Positions 26,553 to 35,500 are shown, numbered from the stretch's first letter. The stretch: DNA of 64,000 nt from Flavobacteriales bacterium UBA4110 (GCA_002383165.1 DFXK01000009.1:151239-215238); one strand, 5' to 3'. Notes: generated by a model from the sequence alone, not told the origin. A program made the numbers and translations.

Positions 26553-28645
26553 TTTATGCTAATCGAAAAATTATCATTTAGGATTAAAACTCCTTCTTCT
26601 TGTTCGCCTATGAAACCTTTCAGTTTGGAAGTTTTGTTTTTCAGAATCAAATCCTGCAATTGTTTTTCTGATAATTTTTTTCCAAATATTTCAAATGGAA
26701 CTTTGAAACCACAACCTTTGAAATCCGAACAACCGATTGCCGTTTTTCCTTTCATCAAGTTATTGGATTTACATTTTGGACATTGGGTTTCTGCCCAGAT
26801 GATTTCGGTTTTTACTCTTGGTGTTTTTTCTTTAGAAGCCGGTTTTTCTTCTTCAAAATTGATAACTTTTCCTTTTCCGCTAATCACTTTCTGCGTCAAA
26901 TCCGTGACCATCTCTATCAATTCTTCTTTGAATTGATTAGCTTCGTACTCACCTTTTTCAATTTTTCTCAGTTTCGATTCCCATTCTCCTGTCAGTTCGG
27001 GGCTTTTGAGAAGTTCGTCTTCTATTGTATCAATCAGTTCGATTCCGGTTGGCGTGGCGATAAGATTTTTACGTTTCTTCTCGATGTATTTTCGTTTAAA
27101 AAGCGTTTCGATGATGTTGGCTCTGGTTGAAGGTCTTCCGATTCCGTTATTTTTTAGCATTTCGCGCAATTCTTCATCTTCCACTTGTTTTCCTGCAGTT
27201 TCCATTGCTCTCAGCAAAGTTGCTTCTGTGTATGGTTTTGGTGGCGAGGTTTTCCCTTGATGAATCAAAGGTTCGTGGTCTCCTTTCTCTCCTGCAACGA
27301 ATTCGGGAATACTTTGTTCCTCGTCTTTATCTTTTTCGTCCTTCTCCTCTTTTTTATCTTTCGCATAAACCGCTCGCCAACCAGGTTCAAGGATTTGTTT
27401 TCCCGAAGCTTTGAACGGAATCGTTCCAACCTGACCTTCCACCAAAGTATTCGAAATTTTACATTCCGGATAAAAAACGGCGATGAAGCGTCTCGCAACC
27501 AAATCGTAAACCAGCTTCTCTTCTCTGCTAAGATTGGATGAAGGTGGAATTTCTGTAGGAATAATCGCGTGGTGGTCAGTTACTTTTGTATCATCAAAAA
27601 CTGCTTTTGTTTTCGGAATCGGTTGAGTCAATAATGGCGCAGTAAACTCAGAATAAATAGTCATACTCCTTAAAATTCCAGCAATTTTCGGATAAAGATT
27701 TTCGGATAAATAAGTGGTGTCAACTCTCGGATAAGTTGTATGTTTTTTCTCGTAAAGACTTTGGATATAACTCAACGTTTTCTCGGCAGAATAACCATAT
27801 TTTTTATTCGCTTCCACCTGAAGTCCTGTTAAATCGAACAATCTCGGATTTTTTTCTTTTCCTTCTTTAATTTCAAAAGAGACAATCTCAAATTGATTTT
27901 GCTTGAGATATTCCAAACCTTTTTCAGCTTTTTCTAAAGTTTTTAATCGGTCAATTGACGCACTGAAAAGAACGTCTCTATATTTGGTTTTAAGTTCCCA
28001 ATATTCTTCCTGAGAAAAAGCATCAATTTCTTTCTGACGCTGAACGAGCATTGCCAAAGTTGGGGTTTGAACACGTCCAATAGACAAAACACCTTTGTTT
28101 CCGCCAAATCTTTTCGTGAATAATCGCGTTGCATTGATTCCTAAAAGCCAATCACCGATGGCTCTTGCATTGCCTGCCAAATAAAGATTTTTGTAATCAT
28201 CAGCCGGTTTCAGGTTTTCAAAACCTTCTTTTATAGCATCTTCTGTCAAAGACGAAATCCACAAGCGTTTCATAGGTTTGTCACATTTCGCTTTCTGCAA
28301 AACCCAACGCTGAATGAGTTCTCCTTCTTGCCCAGCATCACCACAATTAATGACCTCATCGCATTCTTTAACCAGTTTTTCTATGGTTTGAAATTGTTTC
28401 TCTACACCATTATTATCAATCAATTTGATTCCGAAGTTTTTGGGAATAATTGGAAGGAAAATTAAATCCCAAGATTTGTAATGCGATGCATAATCGTGCG
28501 GTTCTTTCAAAGTGCAAAGATGTCCGAAAGTCCAAGTCACGCAATAACCATTTCCCTCCATATAACCGCTTTTGGGCGTTGTAGCACCCAAAACTTTGGC
28601 TATATCACGGGCAACGCTTGGTTTTTCGGCAATACAAAGTTTCAT
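26549..28645 (-). CDS. topB: DNA topoisomerase III
   Basis: Type IA topoisomerase that decatenates DNA, 698 residues. N-terminal TOPRIM domain (LCIAEKPSVARDIAKVLG; CGDAGQEGELIQRW around D103). Active-site Tyr305 in HTTYPRVDTTYLSENL; GVLSIGRVQTPTLAMLVQRQ and NGIGRPSTRANIIETLFKRKY are conserved. A C-terminal zinc-finger-like segment (QCPKCKSNNLMKGKTAIGCS, then GCGF) ends the protein. It stands alone. TopB-type enzymes also occur on Bacteroidota mobile elements, but no transfer genes are present here. Confidence 0.95.
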   Translation of the reverse strand: MKLCIAEKPSVARDIAKVLGATTPKSGYMEGNGYCVTWTFGHLCTLKEPHDYASHYKSWDLIFLPIIPKNFGIKLIDNNGVEKQFQTIEKLVKECDEVINCGDAGQEGELIQRWVLQKAKCDKPMKRLWISSLTEDAIKEGFENLKPADDYKNLYLAGNARAIGDWLLGINATRLFTKRFGGNKGVLSIGRVQTPTLAMLVQRQKEIDAFSQEEYWELKTKYRDVLFSASIDRLKTLEKAEKGLEYLKQNQFEIVSFEIKEGKEKNPRLFDLTGLQVEANKKYGYSAEKTLSYIQSLYEKKHTTYPRVDTTYLSENLYPKIAGILRSMTIYSEFTAPLLTQPIPKTKAVFDDTKVTDHHAIIPTEIPPSSNLSREEKLVYDLVARRFIAVFYPECKISNTLVEGQVGTIPFKASGKQILEPGWRAVYAKDKKEEKDEKDKDEEQSIPEFVAGEKGDHEPLIHQGKTSPPKPYTEATLLRAMETAGKQVEDEELREMLKNNGIGRPSTRANIIETLFKRKYIEKKRKNLIATPTGIELIDTIEDELLKSPELTGEWESKLRKIEKGEYEANQFKEELIEMVTDLTQKVISGKGKVINFEEEKPASKEKTPRVKTEIIWAETQCPKCKSNNLMKGKTAIGCSDFKGCGFKVPFEIFGKKLSEKQLQDLILKNKTSKLKGFIGEQEEGVLILNDNFSISIK

Positions 28646-28741
28646 TGATTTTTCACTTTAGAAAGGGAAGCAAAGTTGCGGAAAAATTTAAAATCAGAAA
28701 AGTTGTTTTTTTGAAAATAAGTTAATTGATAAATCTATTTA

Positions 28742-28820
28742 AAACGTAAAGAGCGCAAAGTTTTTTTTATCTTTATTGAAAATATTTTTAAGACGCTCAA
28801 AGACGCTTCACTTACCAAAG
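28742..28820 (+). repeat. Dispersed repeat, family B copy 2
   Basis: aaacgtaaagagcgcaaag, T-rich middle, tttttaagacgctcaaagac, then accaaag. It is the first of three different repeats filling the 436-base gap 28646-29081 between divergent topB and the nuclease gene. Confidence 0.55.
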
Positions 28821-28841
28821 AAATACAATTAAAACATCCCG

Positions 28842-28920
28842 TTTGTCATTCCATAGGAATCTAGACTGCTGAGATTGACTACATCGAACCACTTCGTTAG
28901 CTTTCCTATGCAATGACAAA
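28842..28920. repeat. Palindromic repeat, family D copy 1
   Basis: Ends tttgtcattccataggaa and ttcctatgcaatgacaaa are inverted complements with few mismatches. The centre gactacatcgaaccacttcg recurs inside the family A copy at 37103-37211. Confidence 0.6.
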
Positions 28921-28959
28921 TATTGTACTTTATGACAAACGGAGTTTTATGCTGAACTG

Positions 28960-29063
28960 CAGCCCGACTTGAGCGGAAATCCTTTTTTGCTTGTACTTAA
29001 TTTTTTTTAAATTGAAAAATTTCTGCAAAAAAGATTGGGAGCGGAAGGCGGAAATAGCTGCCC
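28960..29063 (+). repeat. Dispersed repeat, family A copy 2
   Basis: Left arm cagcccgacttgagcggaaa then tccttttt; right arm aaaaaagattgggagcgg then aaggcggaaatagctgccc. The core is a simple A/T-rich stretch. It ends 18 bases before the ATG at 29082, so it occupies the nuclease gene's 5' leader. Confidence 0.7.
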
Positions 29064-29081
29064 AAATAAAAAATATAAATT

Positions 29082-29921
29082 ATGAAAATAAAAAACAACG
29101 CTGGCGAAACAGTAGACTTCGAAATCTCGAAACTGGAAAACTCACTTCGGAATTCTGGAGCAGACGAACAGTCTGTGAAAAGGGTTTTGGAAATAGTTTT
29201 GCCAAAATGTTTTGAAGGAATCACAACCGGAGAACTCTACAAAATGGCATTTGACGAGCTGAAAAAAATCTCGAATTCTGTCGCTGCAAGATACAGTTTA
29301 AAAAAGGCATTGCTGGAGTTGGGACCTGCGGGATTTTATTTTGAACAATGGATTTCGCGAGTGTTTCAAAACATCGGATACAAGACCGAAACGGGACAAT
29401 TGATAAAAGGTCACGCCGTGACACACGAAGCGGACGTTATTGCCAAGAAAGACGACAAAACTTATTGGGTAGAATGTAAATTCCGGAATGCAGAAGACAC
29501 GAAAATATCGGTCACAACGCCAATGTACGTTTTGTCAAGAATCAAGGATATTTCAAATATTCAATACAACCTTTTCGAAACTAAAACAGAATTTACCGAC
29601 GGCTGGTTGATTACGAACAATTATTTTACTAAGGATTCGATTGCTTTTTCAGAATATTATGGACTGAGATTGTTGTCTTGGGATTTCCCAGAAAATAAGT
29701 CGATTAAAAGTCTGGTGGACCAAAATGCGCTTTATCCCATTACTTGCCTAACGACTTTGGACGGAAAGCAAAAACAAAAATTGCTGGAGAAAAAATGTAT
29801 TCTGGTAAAAGAATTATTCAACAATCAGAATTTATTGAATATTTTAGAACTTAATCAAGAAAAAGAATTAGAAGTCCTAAAAGAAGCCAGAGAATTGATG
29901 ACAATAAAAATATCAGAATAA
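29082..29921 (+). CDS. ATP-cone domain fused to a PD-(D/E)XK (Mrr-like) nuclease
   Basis: 279 residues. Residues ~1-85 resemble an ATP-cone, the nucleotide-sensing domain of NrdR and ribonucleotide reductases (VDFEISKLENSLRNSGADEQ, ITTGELYKMAFDEL, AARYSLKKALLELGPAGF). Residues ~86-200 form a restriction-endonuclease-like core with E88, D118 in THEADVIAKK and E131-x-K133 in YWVECKFR. The C-terminal ~80 residues are helical and unrecognised. An ATP-cone on a nuclease suggests cleavage gated by (d)ATP level. No methyltransferase or helicase adjoins it, so it is not an ordinary restriction system. Function in repair or defence is inference. Confidence 0.75.
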   Translation: MKIKNNAGETVDFEISKLENSLRNSGADEQSVKRVLEIVLPKCFEGITTGELYKMAFDELKKISNSVAARYSLKKALLELGPAGFYFEQWISRVFQNIGYKTETGQLIKGHAVTHEADVIAKKDDKTYWVECKFRNAEDTKISVTTPMYVLSRIKDISNIQYNLFETKTEFTDGWLITNNYFTKDSIAFSEYYGLRLLSWDFPENKSIKSLVDQNALYPITCLTTLDGKQKQKLLEKKCILVKELFNNQNLLNILELNQEKELEVLKEARELMTIKISE

Positions 29922-29923
29922 CA

Positions 29924-29954
29924 AAATGCCTTGCTAAAAACAAGGCATTTTTTG
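29924..29954. terminator. Intrinsic terminator after the nuclease gene
   Basis: Perfect 11-bp stem aaaatgccttg / caaggcatttt, 7-base loop, T-run. It starts 3 bases after the stop codon. Confidence 0.8.
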
Positions 29955-29955
29955 T

Positions 29956-29986
29956 CTAAAATCTAGATTCTAAATCTAATATCTCA
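29956..29986. repeat. TCTAAAATCTA-type microrepeat (family F copy 1)
   Basis: gtctaaaatctagattcta followed by aatctaatatctc: short TCTAA/ATCTA units. Similar stretches are at 35771-35804, 62010-62049 and 63742-63770, always close to gene ends. Confidence 0.45.
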
Positions 29987-29988
29987 AT

Positions 29989-30525
29989 TTATTTCCCTTT
30001 TTGTGGCGGATAATTAGCCATTATCTCGGCCACAACTTGTGGGATTTGTTTTTGTTTTGACTTTGGCGAATCTACAGAAATTCCGCTTCCCGCACCTTGC
30101 CAAACCAATTTTTGAGTTTTCGCATCAATGATGTCAATTACAATTGTTCCGCTGTTATAGTTGTTGGTCCAGGTATTCCCCATACCGAAACCGCCGCCCC
30201 AGCCCCAAGGTCTTCCCCAGCCAAAACCCGCATTGTAAGATGTGGTTACATCCTGAACTTTTTTGTGAGATGCTTTTACATTGATAATCAAATCAGGATT
30301 TTGAGCAGAAGTTAATCCTTTTGCCTGAACTTGTTTGGATAATTCATTCAAAACTCTGTCTTTGTCCAGATCATTCAGCTTGAGATCATCCGTTCTTAGC
30401 AAATATGTTTTGTAATTAGTAAAATCCGCTGTTGCAGAATAATCAGATTTCACTTGGAAAGGGCTACAAGAAGTCACTCCCAAAGAAACCGCAGCCAGTA
30501 ATATGAAGAAATATTTTTTACTCAT
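29989..30525 (-). CDS. DUF4136 lipoprotein
   Basis: Start set at 30525 (MSKKYFFILLAAVSLGVTSC), which gives a proper lipoprotein signal with lipobox LGVTSC; the open frame extends 32 codons further upstream without a signal. 178 residues. The mature part shows the DUF4136 pattern: DYSATADFTNYKTYLL, PDLIINVKASHKKVQ, a Gly/Trp-rich loop (FGWGRPWGWGGGFGMGNTW) and GTIVIDIIDAKTQKLVWQG. Envelope-located, function unknown. Confidence 0.82.
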   Translation of the reverse strand: MSKKYFFILLAAVSLGVTSCSPFQVKSDYSATADFTNYKTYLLRTDDLKLNDLDKDRVLNELSKQVQAKGLTSAQNPDLIINVKASHKKVQDVTTSYNAGFGWGRPWGWGGGFGMGNTWTNNYNSGTIVIDIIDAKTQKLVWQGAGSGISVDSPKSKQKQIPQVVAEIMANYPPQKGK

Positions 30526-30580
30526 CGCTAATATATTTTTATTTTGGAATTCGTGAATCTTCGATTTCATAATATTAAGA

Positions 30581-30754
30581 TTATTTAGGTTTTTTAATAA
30601 AAGTATCCGTCTTTTTATCATAACCGTACGGGCAATGTCTGCATCCGCTTTTACAGCAATAGCCCCTTTTTAAATGGAATTTTTCTGTAAAAACCTTATA
30701 ACCCTGCTCGTTATAATAAAAGTCTTCATTCTCTTTGATGTCATTTAGTTTCAT
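30581..30754 (-). CDS. DUF5522-like zinc-binding miniprotein
   Basis: A 57-residue gene that is easily missed because of its size. It starts MKLNDIKENEDFYYNEQGY and contains RGYCCKSGCRHCPYGYDKK: four cysteines (C33, C34, C38, C41) and a His, a pattern I recognise from the DUF5522 family of short bacterial proteins. It ends IKKPK. It lies 55 bases upstream of the DUF4136 start on the same strand, so co-transcription is likely. Metal binding is inference; function is unknown. Confidence 0.72.
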   Translation of the reverse strand: MKLNDIKENEDFYYNEQGYKVFTEKFHLKRGYCCKSGCRHCPYGYDKKTDTFIKKPK

Positions 30755-30791
30755 AAGTTAAAAACTTTACCAAAATTTTTATCTTTGATGT

Positions 30792-31121
30792 ATGATAATC
30801 ATCGTCTGTCAAAGATTACTCAAAAATACTAAAATTTCGGGGATAACACTATTTCCGTTTATATTGCTGAGAAAAAAAGAATACAGACAGAATAAGATTC
30901 TTATCAATCACGAAAAAATCCACATCCGCCAGCAAATGGAATTGTTGATTATTCCATTTTACCTTTGGTACTTATCAGAATATTATCTCAAATATCTGAA
31001 GTACAAAAATCCACATCTCGCTTACCGTAATATCAGCTTTGAAAGAGAAGCTTACGACAATGATCAAAACCCAAATTATCTCAAAAAAAGAAAATTCTGG
31101 AGTTTTATTAAATATCTCTAA
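30792..31121 (+). CDS. Small membrane-associated HExxH protein
   Basis: 109 residues. LINHEKIHIRQQMELL holds an HExxH motif (H40, E41, H44). It is followed by a hydrophobic segment (LIIPFYLWYLSEYYLKYL) and then SFEREAYDND, whose Glu84 or Glu86 could be the third zinc ligand, as in gluzincins. The pattern recalls the peptidase core of M56/BlaR1-type proteins but without the multi-helix framework. Start choice is uncertain (basic N-terminus, nearby ATG codons). It is divergent from the DUF5522 gene. Peptidase activity is inference. Confidence 0.6.
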   Translation: MIIIVCQRLLKNTKISGITLFPFILLRKKEYRQNKILINHEKIHIRQQMELLIIPFYLWYLSEYYLKYLKYKNPHLAYRNISFEREAYDNDQNPNYLKKRKFWSFIKYL

Positions 31122-31221
31122 AATCCAACATTAGAAACACTTCGGACTGTAAATTCCAGAATTACTCTTTCCTTCAATATTACATTTTTGCGAAAAAAAT
31201 TTCTAAGAATATAAAATAATC

Positions 31222-31229
31222 TAAATTTG
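31222..31229 (+). promoter_or_regulatory. Possible -7 box for kup
   Basis: TAAATTTG matches TAnnTTTG, 29 bases before the kup start; the -33 TTG is not at the usual spacing, so this is weak. Confidence 0.3.
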
Positions 31230-31258
31230 CAGAATTATTTTTTCAACATATCATAATT

Positions 31259-33238
31259 ATGTCGCAAGATAGCAGTGGTCATTTTGACCTCAAAAAACTT
31301 TCCTGGGTTGGCGTTTTGGTTTCACTGGGAATTGTTTTCGGAGACATCGGAACATCTCCGCTTTATGTGATGAAAGCCATCATTAACGCAGGAAGAGAAG
31401 GAGGAATTATTTCTGAAGAATACATAGAAGGTGCATTGTCTTGCATCATTTGGACTCTTACGTTACAGACGACTATAAAATACGTTATCATCGCTCTTAA
31501 AGCTGATAACAAAGGCGAAGGTGGAATTTTATCACTCTATTCTCTCGTCAAACGATTCAAGAAAAAATGGCTCTACATCATTGCGATAATAGGTGCAGCA
31601 ACTTTGGTTGCAGATAGTATCATAACGCCGTCTATGACCGTAATTTCTGCGATAGAAGGTCTTGAATTGGTAATGCATAAACCGCCTGTTGTTCCCATAA
31701 CGTTGGTTATTTTAGTGATTATTTTTGTATTTCAGCAATTCGGAACTAGCTTTATCGGGAAATTTTTTGGACCAATAATGGTACTTTGGTTTCTTGTTTT
31801 GGGAGGTTTTGGTTTGGTACATTTGATAGACCATCCAATGGTCCTTAAAGCTTTCAATCCTTATTATGCTGTTAAACTAATTTACAATTCGCCGAGTGCA
31901 ATCGTTATTTTGGGAGCAGTTTTCCTTTGTACAACAGGAGCGGAAGCATTATATTCTGATCTTGGACATTGCGGAATCAAGAACATCCGTGTAAGCTGGA
32001 TTTTTGTAAAAGCAATGTTGATTCTTAATTATCTTGGTCAAGGTGCTTGGCTTCTTAATAATTATAATGAAGTGTTCCAAGGGAAAAATCCATTCTTCGG
32101 GATTATGCCGGAATGGTTCATTATTCCAGCTGTTGTACTGGCTACAGCAGCCGCAATTATTGCCAGTCAGGCTGTAATTACAGGAGCTTTCACAATGTTT
32201 TCAGAAGCAATGTCGCTCAATTTTTGGCCAAATCAAGAAATCGAATATCCTTCAGGAATCAAAGGTCAAATGTATATCCCGAAAATCAACTGGGGATTAT
32301 TGTTGCTTTGTTTTATCGTTGTAATTCATTTTGAAGAATCCAGCAAAATGGAAGCTGCATACGGGCTTTCCATCACCGTCACGATGCTGATGACAACGAT
32401 TCTTTTGATTTTCTGGTTCCTAAAATCTCGAACTAAAAAAATCTATATCGCAATTTTTGCACTGATTTATTTGGTTATCGAAGGTGGATTTTTCAGTGCC
32501 AACATTATCAAATTCTTTGATGGCGGTTGGATGTCTGTTCTTCTTGCCGGCTTCATTGGCGTATGTATGTACGCTTGGTATAATGGTAGAATCATCAAAA
32601 CAACTTTCATCAAGTTTGTAAAACTGGACAAATATGTGTCTACAATCAAGGATATGAAGTTGGATGAAACGATTCCTAAATACGCTACAAACCTTGCCTT
32701 CATCAGTCGTGCAAAAAGGGATGATGAGGTAGAATCTAAAATTATTTATTCCATCATCCGAGCGCAGCCTAAAAGAGCGGACCATTATTTCATTTTGAAT
32801 ATTGTGAATCAAGAAGATCCGTACAGTTTCAAATACAATGTAGAAGAAGTTTTGCCAGGGACAATTTATAAAATCAGTTTCTTGTTAGGATTCAAAAGAG
32901 ATAGAAGAATCAACGATTATTTCCAGCAGATTTTAGCAGAGATGATGGAAGAAGGCACGATTCCTTCACGCAGTTCGCATCCATCTTTGAGAGCGCATAA
33001 TATTCCGCCTGATTTGAAATTTGTGATTATAGACAATGTTTACATCAATGATTTCCTTCTTACCATTAGAGATAAAATCATTCTTAATATTTATAATTTT
33101 GTAAAAAAACTCGGCAGTAACGACTTCACAGCTTACGGTGTTGCAAGTCATAATGTCGTGGTAGAGTCCGCGCCGCTTCTTGACCAGAAAATCAAAATTG
33201 AGAGAATCGAAAAAGTCGAACACAAGCATTTCGAATAA
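31259..33238 (+). CDS. kup: KUP-family potassium uptake protein
   Basis: Low-affinity K+ importer in the inner membrane, 659 residues with about 12 transmembrane helices in the first ~450. It shows GIVFGDIGTSPLYVMKAI near the N-terminus, the Kup signature GEGGILSLYSLVKRFKKKW and TGAEALYSDLGHCGIKNIR. The C-terminal ~190 residues are cytoplasmic. The Fur-type regulator gene starts 27 bases downstream, but a functional link is not implied. Confidence 0.96.
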   Translation: MSQDSSGHFDLKKLSWVGVLVSLGIVFGDIGTSPLYVMKAIINAGREGGIISEEYIEGALSCIIWTLTLQTTIKYVIIALKADNKGEGGILSLYSLVKRFKKKWLYIIAIIGAATLVADSIITPSMTVISAIEGLELVMHKPPVVPITLVILVIIFVFQQFGTSFIGKFFGPIMVLWFLVLGGFGLVHLIDHPMVLKAFNPYYAVKLIYNSPSAIVILGAVFLCTTGAEALYSDLGHCGIKNIRVSWIFVKAMLILNYLGQGAWLLNNYNEVFQGKNPFFGIMPEWFIIPAVVLATAAAIIASQAVITGAFTMFSEAMSLNFWPNQEIEYPSGIKGQMYIPKINWGLLLLCFIVVIHFEESSKMEAAYGLSITVTMLMTTILLIFWFLKSRTKKIYIAIFALIYLVIEGGFFSANIIKFFDGGWMSVLLAGFIGVCMYAWYNGRIIKTTFIKFVKLDKYVSTIKDMKLDETIPKYATNLAFISRAKRDDEVESKIIYSIIRAQPKRADHYFILNIVNQEDPYSFKYNVEEVLPGTIYKISFLLGFKRDRRINDYFQQILAEMMEEGTIPSRSSHPSLRAHNIPPDLKFVIIDNVYINDFLLTIRDKIILNIYNFVKKLGSNDFTAYGVASHNVVVESAPLLDQKIKIERIEKVEHKHFE

Positions 33239-33265
33239 TCCCGAAAATTTGTCTAATTTTGTATT

Positions 33266-33745
33266 ATGGATACGAAACAAAAAGAGCTTAACATTGCCAC
33301 AATAAAAGATGTTCTGAAGCAATACCTTCAGGATAAAGGATTTCGTAATACACCCGAAAGATATACTATTCTGGAAGAGATCTACAATATGGAACACCAC
33401 TTCAATGTAGATGATCTTTACCTTCTGATGATGCAGAAGAAATACCACGTTAGTAAGGCAACCATTTATAACACTATAGAGATTTTTCTTGATGCTGGAT
33501 TGATTAGAAAACATCAGTTTGGAGAAAAAACACAGAGTTCTTCTTCTTACGAAAAGTCTTATTTTGACAAGCAGCACGATCACTTGGTGATTTATAAAAC
33601 CGATTCTGATAAAGAAATTGAAGAAATCATAGAATTTTGCGATCCCAGAATCCAAGGCATCAAAGAATCTATTGAAAAAGCATTTGGCGTAAGTATTGAT
33701 ACGCATTCACTATACTTCTACGGACACAAGAAGTCTGAAAATTAA
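33266..33745 (+). CDS. Fur-family transcriptional regulator
   Basis: 159 residues. Winged-helix region TPERYTILEEIYNMEHHFNV and recognition helix YHVSKATIYNTIEIFLDAGL; a metal-site HDHLVIY motif follows. The CxxC pairs that hold structural zinc in most Fur proteins are not seen; only one Cys (EFCDPRIQG) occurs in this part. The stop overlaps the start of the next gene by one base (TAATG), indicating translational coupling. Metal specificity (iron, zinc or peroxide sensing) cannot be told. Confidence 0.85.
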   Translation: MDTKQKELNIATIKDVLKQYLQDKGFRNTPERYTILEEIYNMEHHFNVDDLYLLMMQKKYHVSKATIYNTIEIFLDAGLIRKHQFGEKTQSSSSYEKSYFDKQHDHLVIYKTDSDKEIEEIIEFCDPRIQGIKESIEKAFGVSIDTHSLYFYGHKKSEN

Positions 33746-35490
33746 TGAAGAAATCTCTTTTAGCTGTTCTCTTTCTGGTATTTATCAGAATATTTCCTCA
33801 AGATATTCCAGCACAAAATCAAGTTTTGGTAAAGGATCCTTTTTTCAATAATCAAAACCCTGAGGGACAATCCAGTAAAAAAGTTCAGCACAAGCACTCC
33901 GATACTTTCGGTGTAAGCCCTGACAAATATGAAGGAAATCCTGTTTTTTCCGGCAATGTTGTTTTCGAGCAGCAAGGTTCTGTTCTCACAGCTGACGAAG
34001 TAGTTTGGTATCAAAAAGAAAATTTTCTGAAAGCCATCGGCAATGTTGTCCTAACAAGTTCTGACGGAAGCAGAATTACTGCTGCAGAAATGGAATATGA
34101 TGGTAATACACAACGTGGAATTGCCAGGAAAAACGTAGTGCTTACGGATCCAAAGCAGACCATAAAAACAGAAACGCTTTATTACGATAAAATCCCTAAC
34201 ACTGCATATTTCAACACTGGCGGAACGATTTACAGTAACGACGGAAGTGTGATGTACACCAAATCGGCTACCTATAATCTCAACTCCAAAATGATAGATT
34301 TTGTGGGACGTTCGAACATCGAAACAGATAAATACACCATTGTCAGCGATAACATCAAACAAAATCAAAACACAGGTATCTCCGATTTTTTTGGTCCTAC
34401 AACTATTAGAGATAAAAAAAATCCAATCAATTATGTTTATACAGAACAAGGTTCTTATAACTCCAAAACTGGTGAATCTTTTCTCAACAAAAACTCCAGA
34501 ATTCACAACAATGGGAAAATCCTGACAGGTGACAAACTGTACTTCAACAGAAATACTGGTTTCGGCAAAGGAACTGGAAATGTAATGCTGGACGATCCGA
34601 GAGAGAAACGGTATTTAAAAGGTGGCTATGGAGAGATTTACGAAAAAAAAGACTCTGCTATGATTACCGACAAACCATATTTTGTAAAAATTCTAGCGAA
34701 AGATTCACTATACATGTCGGCAGATAAATTTTTAACTTTCCAAAGACCTGATTCTGCAAATATACTCAAAAAGAAAAGTTTTCTAAGGGCATTCCGAAAA
34801 GTCCGTATTTTTAAATCCAATATGCAGGGACGATCAGATTCGCTCAGCTTTAATGAGACCGATGGCGAGATGCATATGATGCGTAAACCAATCCTATGGA
34901 TGGGCGCAAAACAGGTAACGGGTGACGAGATCCGTGTGTACAGTAATCCGGAAAAGGAAATCACAGATTCAATAAGAGTTTTGGGCAATGCCTTCGCTAT
35001 CAGCAAAGCGGATTCCTTAAATATAAAGGATGAATTCAACCAGATCAAAAGCAAGAATATGATGGTCTACCTCAAAGACAATGCTATAGATATTGCAAAA
35101 GCTGTCGGCAACGCGCAGGCCATAACTTATGCTGATGATACCAATGAGAAGACTAAAGCAGTTACTAGAATTGGTGTCGCGTTGTCCACGTGCGGCGAGA
35201 TTGTGGCTCATTTTACCGAAAAAAAACTGGAACAGGTCGATTGTAATATCGGAGCAAACACAGATACTTACCCGATGAGCAAAATCTCTAAAGATCAAAG
35301 ATTCTTCAAAGATTTTAATTGGAATACCAAAGACCGTCTCCAAAAATGGGGCGACATTTTCCTAGACACGCCCAATTATCCCGAAATTGTTTATCAATCG
35401 GACAATTCCCTCTTTGAACGTGCAGAAGCCGAACGCAAAAAGATCGAGGAAAAAAACAAACCGAAAACCCCGGTGCGGATCAAAAAGTAA
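33745..35490 (+). CDS. OstA/LptA-like protein
   Basis: 581 residues with a signal peptide (MKKSLLAVLFLVFIRIFPQD). The body is a long beta-jellyroll of the OstA/LptA type: FSGNVVFEQQGSVLTADEVV, GNVVLTSSDGSRITAAEMEY, and further repeats such as GKILTGDKLYFNRNTGFGKG. The C-terminus is Lys/Glu-rich (ERKKIEEKNKPKTPVRIKK). It probably takes part in LPS transport across the periplasm; Bacteroidota versions are much longer than E. coli LptA. The one-base overlap with the Fur gene suggests co-translation. Confidence 0.82.
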   Translation: MKKSLLAVLFLVFIRIFPQDIPAQNQVLVKDPFFNNQNPEGQSSKKVQHKHSDTFGVSPDKYEGNPVFSGNVVFEQQGSVLTADEVVWYQKENFLKAIGNVVLTSSDGSRITAAEMEYDGNTQRGIARKNVVLTDPKQTIKTETLYYDKIPNTAYFNTGGTIYSNDGSVMYTKSATYNLNSKMIDFVGRSNIETDKYTIVSDNIKQNQNTGISDFFGPTTIRDKKNPINYVYTEQGSYNSKTGESFLNKNSRIHNNGKILTGDKLYFNRNTGFGKGTGNVMLDDPREKRYLKGGYGEIYEKKDSAMITDKPYFVKILAKDSLYMSADKFLTFQRPDSANILKKKSFLRAFRKVRIFKSNMQGRSDSLSFNETDGEMHMMRKPILWMGAKQVTGDEIRVYSNPEKEITDSIRVLGNAFAISKADSLNIKDEFNQIKSKNMMVYLKDNAIDIAKAVGNAQAITYADDTNEKTKAVTRIGVALSTCGEIVAHFTEKKLEQVDCNIGANTDTYPMSKISKDQRFFKDFNWNTKDRLQKWGDIFLDTPNYPEIVYQSDNSLFERAEAERKKIEEKNKPKTPVRIKK

Positions 35491-35500
35491 AAATTTTATT

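Noticed and set aside
28842..28920. Family D repeats as remnants of an insertion sequence
   Set aside because: They are under 100 bases with no coding content; MITE-like origin is possible but no parent transposase is in the window.
33254..33261. TAATTTTG as promoter of the Fur-family gene
   Set aside because: Matches the -7 pattern but no TTG at the proper distance, and it is only 4 bases before the ATG; too weak to list.
32966..33706. 246-codon minus-strand open frame
   Set aside because: Spans the antisense of the kup end and the Fur-family gene; both plus-strand genes are clear.
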